Assembly: GCA_033439765.1 (NCBI GenBank)
Contig: JAULSN010000001.1
Span: 5,456,001 to 5,520,000, forward strand
Direction: 5' to 3'
DNA length: 64,000 bases
Source of the DNA: Lasiosphaeria ovina
Lineage: Eukaryota > Ascomycota > Sordariomycetes > Sordariales > Lasiosphaeriaceae
In this document: piece after piece, positions 57,853 through 64,000 of the stretch
How positions within the stretch are numbered: the stretch's first letter is position 1
How the letters are laid out: every line of letters starts with the position of its first letter
The notes under the pieces: model-generated
Database searches by the model: none
What the model was told of the DNA's origin: nothing
What the model saw: only the letters and a program-made list of their open reading frames with translations
Translations under genes and position numbers: made by a program

Positions 57853-59217
57853 TTTTGTTAAGTCTCTTGTTTCTCGGCTTGATAGCAAGTAGTGGCGCAA
57901 CGGCAGCGACAGTCTTGATCAACCAAACAAATGGCCAAAGAGCAGAGCAGGCACACCGGAAGAAAAGGGACGACCAAGCCTCGAAAAGGAAGAGAGAGAA
58001 GCGGCTTTATTTCTTCTTGTGTATTGAACAGGAATTAGAAACCAGAAAAAGGGAACCCAGGAACTCGAAATCAACCCGAGACAGGGCCACACATATATAT
58101 GCGTACATAGATTCCGCTTATAGTATAACATCCAAGGGAAAACACACCAGCTCCACCACACGGGAAAGAAACAATGAACATATTAAAGAAGAAAAAAAAG
58201 GAAACAGAAACAAACCTGGTCTCGGCCCCGGTCCCGGTTCTTCAGCCACTCACTAGCCAGCAAGCAAGTCACTCGCGGGACGAGATGGAAAGAGAGGGGG
58301 GAACGGGTTTCCGCCAACAATGGAAGCGCCAGAATTACCCGACAACCCCGACCCAAATGAAAACAGACGGCTCTCACCCCACACAGCGGAGATCATAAAT
58401 GGAAATCGAAGAGCGACTGTGTTTGACAGAGAGAAACAGAGAGGAATAAATGAGTGAGAAACATATCCCGGGAAATAAAAATATTGGACTAAATTAAAAT
58501 ATTCGTGGAGATAAAATAAAACATAATACAAAAGAAAAACAAAACAAAAAAAATCCGCAACCGGGAGCAGCAGGCACGTCGGGCAAGCCAGCCGCGACCC
58601 GTCAACAACGACACGAACACTCCTTTCCCCATGATCAAATGGGGTAACTGGGCGCCCATCTCCTGGCGAGCCGTGTCTGGCGAGAGTCAGTCATATATTG
58701 CACTGTTTTCCCCGCACTTTCCCCCTATGTAGTACGTAGTACAATCAATATATAGGGTATATACAAGACATCCATATAATAAAATAAAATGTCTGGGGGG
58801 CAGAGGGCGATCAACAACTGTGTGGGGAGACGGGAATCACAAGTCGAGCAGCATGCTATATGTCCCATGCCCCCCTTTCTGCTAGACTCCCTCAAATTAA
58901 TAAGATTGCCTGGGGATGGAGGAATAGGCGGGCCTAAAATTGCTCCAATCGTACTTAATCACCGCGTTGTCTTCTGGACTTGAAAGACGGAGAGAAAGAG
59001 AAAGGTTGGAAAACTCGAATTGGGTTTCGTCGAGGGACGCAGCCTCTACGTGCTACCTAGTAGTCAACTAATCAAATCCCGCCGCTCTCGACCACAGATA
59101 TCCGGAATCCGATCTCAAGGTACATAAAGAAACTTTTGGCCATCACGCGCGTCCACTACTTAATGTCGCATATATGCTGCTTCTGCAGATCAAATATGCC
59201 GACACACCCAGAGTCTC
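57853..59217. other. Intergenic region between GH45 promoter and het-C 3' end
   Basis: A 1.36 kb region containing the GH45 5' flank (A-rich in the plus reading near 57950-58250) and the het-C 3' UTR with TATATA-like words near 58745-58760. No gene was recognised. Confidence 0.55.
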
Positions 59218-59325
59218 TTAGAAACCCCAGCCCCGGCTTTCCTCCTCACGGGGGGGCTCCTCGTACTCTTCTTCTTCTCGGCTCTCGAACGCCTCCGACG
59301 CCTGTCGGGTAAGGTTGTCGAGGAA

Positions 59326-59356
<31 letters not shown>

Positions 59357-62028
59357 AAGAAACCTCCCGAGCTTTCCTCTTGCTCCTGCGGGTACTCCTC
59401 ACGCTCCTCACGGCGACTCTCGCCGCCCCAGCTGGTCTCTTCCTGGCGATATTCTTGGCGGCCGCCCTCCCAGCCCGATGTTTCTGTACGCTCTTCATAA
59501 CCGGTGTTCTCCCCGTGGCCGCCCTCGTCCTGCTCATAGCGACGGTATTCGGTCCGCTCCCCTCCGCCGGGGTACTGCGTCTCCGTGTACTCGGCTTGGC
59601 CGTATTGGCCACCCTGGCGGCCGTACTCAGTAGTCGTCTCGGAGTAACCGCCGTCTTCGGTCTGCTCACGGGAACTATAAGTGTCCGTCTCCCTGTTATT
59701 GAAGACCCCACCAAGAATGCCGCCGATGCCACCGCCGGCAGTAGCGCCGCCGAGGAAGCCCCCTAGGCCGCCTCCAGAGCTCTCTTGTCTGCCGCCACCA
59801 GAGTAACCGCCGGAGTGGCCCCCGCCACCGCCGCCCAAGTTACCCAAGCCGGCGCTCTGCTCAAGATTCGAGAATCCAGACTTGACGCCTCCCATAATGG
59901 CACCAACGGCAGCCCCGGCAATTCGGTCTTCCATGGTCTGTTCCCCTCCCGAGTAGTTCTTGTGCATGCCAAGCTTCTTACCGCAGCCGTGGCCGGTATC
60001 GTGGACGCCTTCCTTGTGGTTCTCGCCCCGCTCAACTCCTCGGCGGCTCAGCTTCTGGCGATACTCCTGCTTCTGGCCTTCGTCCATCTGCCCCCACCAC
60101 TCCTCAACAGATCTAAACATGATATCACGGCCCTCATTGGCTCCATCCTGTCCCATGTGCCGCTGGGCCGGGTGGTGCAGCACTCCGTAGATGATCTTGT
60201 TCAGCAGGCGATCGACATCCGTGTTGTGGTCATCCCAGGCCTCCATGAGTTGAGGTACAACCCAGGAGACAACCTTGGAGGCGGTTTGGCCAGCAATTTC
60301 GTTGAGAATCTGATTTCTCTGTCAGCTCACCGGTAGGCATATGAAAGGAAAAAGGAAATCCTTTCTTACGTTTGAGAAGTGGTCCTTGGACAGCATGGAA
60401 TGTGTTGGGTCCGTCGAGCGGTCATCATGGAACACATTGAGTTGCTCATTCTTGCTGCTCTCAATAATCTCAGTTGCGCCCGTCGCCAGCTCGTTCTTGA
60501 TCTGATCAATCACGGGGACGATGAAGGGGGCAATGATGGAGAAGACAAAGAGGGAGAGTTGTTCCTCAAGTTGCTCGATGATCTTGGGCAAAACGGGGAT
60601 CTTCTCGATAGCCTTCGAGATGGTTTGGAGCAGGTCGTCATGGAACTCAATGGCAGGCATGATCTGCTTGAAGACATCCCCGATATACTGGGTAAATTCC
60701 TCAGGGTTCCGCGGTGAGACTTTGGTGTTGCTCATCTGCGCTGCATTTGCGTTGTTTTGGATCTCTTCCATCTTCTGCTTCTTGTTGTCACCACCGAACA
60801 AGCCGTCGGGGATCTTGTCAAGAAGATTGCGCAAGATGCTGGTATCGGAATTCTGGCTTTCCTGAAGAGTTCCTTCTAGGTCCTGAATCTCACTCTGGGT
60901 CATCTTGTCGGACACTGCCTCCTTATTAGCCGAATGGCGCTGATCGGTTAGACGGGGGATGCAAACCTTCGCCCGTGACAGAGTGCAGGAAATCAACGCC
61001 TCCGAATGTACCAGTAACAACTGGGTAAACCTCGTTACGGGCTCCCTGCAGCCTCATCTTGGTGTCGCGGCCGACATGAGGGAAAATGTCACGTTCTCCC
61101 AGCTCAATCAGGGCAAGCTCGACATAGTTGCTGTGAGCGAGGTAATCTGTACATGTTGCGCGTCAGCTCCTTGTTCCTGTAGAGGGACCCGACACTAGAT
61201 TATATCGACATTGGCAACTCCATACCCTCGAGACAGTGGAGCCCGGTGCCCAACAGACGCAAGGCCTCGTACAATTCGGTGTTGTTCTTGGAGCGCGAAT
61301 AGGAACGGCCAAGCCTTATGGACTCGGCGAACAGGCGGCGCACATGCAGGGCCGAGGTCATGTATCTGCGCTGCTCGATGGAAGGACTCGCGATGTAGGT
61401 CTTCATGCCCGTTTCCGGGTCGATGGCCAGCTCGACGCGCTCGTCGACAGGGCCGCGCAGACGTCTGTCGTAGTTTGTGGCATCTTCGTTGTCGGCGTAG
61501 TTCTTGGGGTTGTCGATGTGGTCCTCAGGGCGGTAGCAGCCCAGGCGGTCCGCCGTGACCTCGAACTCGCGGCTTCCATAGCCAAAGGTCAGGAAGCCGA
61601 GCACGCAGAGCAGCAGACGGATGGCCTCGGCCGAGACGCTCTTGACCGTGCCCACGTCAATCGCCTGGGAGTAATCGCGAAGCCAGTTGCCAAAGTAGAC
61701 ACGTGAGACCATGATCTTGTCAAACTTCTTGCCGCCGACAGCACGAGCCATCAGGATCTTGAGAAGAGCATCCTCGATATCACCATGGCGCCCTGCATGA
61801 TGGGGACAAGTCGCGAATTAGCGTGAAATCCCGATTCCAAGGCGAGACCGACAGAGAAACAGAGCGACGTTAACTGCTTGAGTCGAGGGTTAACTCACAG
61901 TTCTGGCCCTCCACCTTGGAGATTCCAGCAATGTTACCGGCTCCAAAGGCCAGCGTGGGCCGTGCAAACAGGAAGAGCACGACGAGCCCGAGTAGGGCGG
62001 TACCGGAGTACGAGTTGACGCCAGCCAT
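59218..62028 (-). CDS. het-c: HET-C heterokaryon incompatibility protein
   Basis: Five exons (62028-61899, 61792-61226, 61146-60967, 60914-60370 and 60309-59218) join in frame to 837 residues. The N-terminus is a signal peptide (about residues 1-27, TALLGLVVLFLFARPTLAFGAG). It is followed by the conserved HET-C region: WRHGDIEDALLK, KIMVSRVYFGNWLRDYSQA, PSIEQRRYMTSALHVRRLF, the LHCLED join over intron 2, and SKDHFSNILNEIAGQTASK. From about residue 630 the tail is glycine-rich with repeated GGG, GGY and charged E/R/Q runs, including ten consecutive glycines, ending RGWGF. In Neurospora, het-c alleles differ by a small indel region and, with pin-c, trigger cell death when unlike strains fuse. 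Whether this copy acts in self/non-self recognition cannot be told from one sequence; no pin-c partner lies in the window. Confidence 0.95.
59326..59355. repeat. (GCC)10 codon repeat within het-C
   Basis: Ten uninterrupted GCC units on the plus strand encode a run of ten glycines near the HET-C C-terminus. Length changes would be in frame. Confidence 0.9.
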
Positions 62029-64000
62029 GGTTGCGGCTTGGGTCGATGGGTAAGGGCTTTCTGATAAAGGTTGCTTGTGCTCCGCACTCTAGAAGTCAAA
62101 TTCTTTAATGTTGATGATTCGTATAGTGTTTTTTTGTTTAGAGGGGGTAGATATGGTAGAGGTGGGTGCGAAATGAGGGGGGACGGGTCCGCTGATGGAG
62201 GGGAAGGAGGGAGCAAGCACGGCTGACATCACAGGGAGCCGAACGGCATAAATAGGTACCAGTGGCTAGACTAATAAACTTGGGAGAGACGCATTCGGAC
62301 GTTAGTCCTCGTGGATGCCACATCCTCGCAGGGCTCAGCCGGATTATAGCATCGCTAACATTAGTTTCAGGGAATCGGAAACATGCCAAGACCCCATTCA
62401 GCTGGCATCGTTGGCAGATGGCAGGATGCCTTTCTTGCAGGAGAGGGGTAGGCGGGGTGTGGAGGGGTATCGTACATGGAGCTCTGTTGTATGTAAACTT
62501 GTAAAGCTGTCCCGCGGATTCGGGGTACCTGTGCTCTCGGGCAAGTCTTGACTGTGGACAAGTACCCCGTACCGTTACAAACACCGCCAAGACCTTGTAT
62601 ACCAAAGTCAAGCGTCCTGCTGTCGGACAGGGCACCAATGCAGACCTGAGAGTAGCAGTGCGGCGGGCTGACAACCTGCGAAAGGCGTTTTAATGCAGAT
62701 CAGCGGCCGATGAATGAGGGTGCTGTCGCTGTTCAGTGTTATCAGCTCTTACATCTCAAGCCACATGCCACCAACCGCAACCGCCATGCATCGATCTAGT
62801 GAGACGCGAGACGGCGAGAGCATCGCCCTCCGAGCAGGCACACCGATAGATATCTAGCAATCGATCCACATACCTGATCAACAAGACGCGTTCACCGAGT
62901 GAGATTAATCGACAGTAAATAGAAGGCCGAGTGTGCGCTTTGAATAAGGTAACTGGCCTAAAGGCTGATAGTTTACTTGCTGTATCGTAATTCGCGGTGA
63001 AAAATGTGCTATAGGTACAAAATACGTACTGTACAATCATGTACAGTACACACGGGCAGCACAGAGGATCCGTAAGAAACCACGCTTGCGGGTAACGGTT
63101 AGAGAACGGCGTCAAAGCTCGCAGTGAAAGCACGAGCGCAAGCTGTGCACTAAGACCTGAAATGTTAATAGAGGCACCGTAGAGCGTGCATCCAGTGAGC
63201 CATTACAGGTGAGGTGAGTAGTGCTTTTGTTCTCAGCGCATCGACTCGCGTTTGAAATGGAATCGTCGGCACTGGCGACGGCGAGCTCGGGTTTACGAGC
63301 AGTTGTGTGTGCCCAATTGTGCGATGTGCGAAAGAGCCCCACCACAGACGAGCAGCGCAGCTAGCTAATCCCGTTAGTGTGCGGAACGAGGCGGAACACT
63401 TTTCGTTCCAGTTTCGCACGTAGCCTAGCACTCTTTCCTGAGCCGGGAATTTCGCGCCTTCGGGCGCGTGACAGCGCCAAGGGGCCTTCTGCAAGCAAAG
63501 AATAGGACGGAAAGCTGCCACCACCAGGCGGATGTGATCTCATGTCCAACGCTCGCTGTATCGTCCGACGAGGTATACTACATAGTAGGTACGAAGCGGT
63601 GTGCCACGCACCGGCTCGCGCTATAATCTGTGTCTCTACTCCGTAAAGTAGCATGGGATATATGAATTACCGTCATCGTGTTTAGTTGGCTGAAGTTGAA
63701 ATAAGGCAGTCCGTCGTCAAACGTTTAAAGGCTTGAAAATAATTGCATTGGCACCTATCCGTAGGTAGGAAAGGTATTTAGTTGGGCAATTTGTGGCGAC
63801 GTACTGGACATCCAGCTGCCTCCCTTCCTACCTTGGGTTGCGGCTTGAAATGTGTTGAGGGACGCGCTCAATTTTAGAGTGTCAAGCCGTGTTCAGCAGA
63901 GTCCTGTAATTATGGAGGTAGTCAAGGACTATAGAACTGTGGCCACTGTCGCAACAGCGGCTGATGGCGCATTTGGTGATAGTACCGAGTAAGAGTATTT
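62029..64000. other. Right-end region, no gene seen
   Basis: The first 200 bases are the het-C 5' flank. The rest has only short frames on both strands without motifs, AT-richer stretches near 63640-63780, and TAGGTA/TACCTA words. A gene lying mostly outside the window cannot be excluded. Confidence 0.5.

Overview
This window is nuclear DNA of a filamentous ascomycete, most likely a sordariomycete and probably Sordariales/Chaetomiaceae-like. The genes have short GT-AG introns of about 50-220 bases and GC-rich coding sequence, with long AT-richer intergenic stretches full of homopolymers. The gene set is typical of moulds: het-C, a GH45 endoglucanase, a Spa2/GIT polarity protein, a rapidly evolving Scm3, and a Zn2Cys6 factor. 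No tRNA, rRNA, CRISPR array or autonomous transposon was recognised by eye. The taxonomic call is inference.

Layout, left to right: a MARVEL-type membrane protein cut by the left edge (1-774, minus); Spa2 polarisome scaffold (3057-6093, minus); Ssu72 RNA polymerase II CTD phosphatase (8322-9155, minus); an Nbp2/Skb5-type SH3 adaptor (11243-12829, plus); mitochondrial NADH-cytochrome b5 reductase Mcr1 (14514-15788, plus); an M28 glutamate carboxypeptidase II-like peptidase (16329-19267, minus); an MFS transporter (21666-24094, plus); IQGAP (25426-30497, minus); IMP dehydrogenase (31598-33505, plus); a broken saccharopine dehydrogenase gene (34137-35746, minus); a Zn2Cys6 transcription factor (37157-39846, plus); an AAA ATPase (about 41002-43939, plus); Atg6/Beclin (45026-46656, minus); Scm3/HJURP-type CENP-A chaperone (47246-50440, plus); casein kinase II alpha (51892-53353, minus); a glutathione S-transferase (55294-55977, plus); a GH45 endoglucanase (56802-57852, minus); and HET-C (59218-62028, minus). 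The last 2 kb hold no gene I can support.

The genes do not form a pathway cluster. They are mostly single-copy housekeeping genes in convergent or divergent pairs. IQGAP/IMPDH and atg6/scm3 are divergent and share 5' regions of 1.1 and 0.6 kb. Spa2 and IQGAP both act in polarity and cytokinesis but lie 20 kb apart. Exon joins were worked out by hand from splice signals, reading frame and family conservation. They are given in each entry because the start and end fields show only the outer limits.

The most notable observations are: (1) a full-length lysine-biosynthesis gene (lys1 type) with lost start codon, stop and several frameshifts; (2) a GC-AG intron in the CK2 alpha gene; (3) a short element near 33.8 kb flanked by an 18-base direct repeat, with a diverged relative near 50.75 kb; (4) an unexplained coding-looking minus-strand frame just 5' of the AAA ATPase gene; (5) a 25-base microexon carrying the metal-binding motif of the M28 peptidase. 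I did not find a convincing undescribed multi-gene system.
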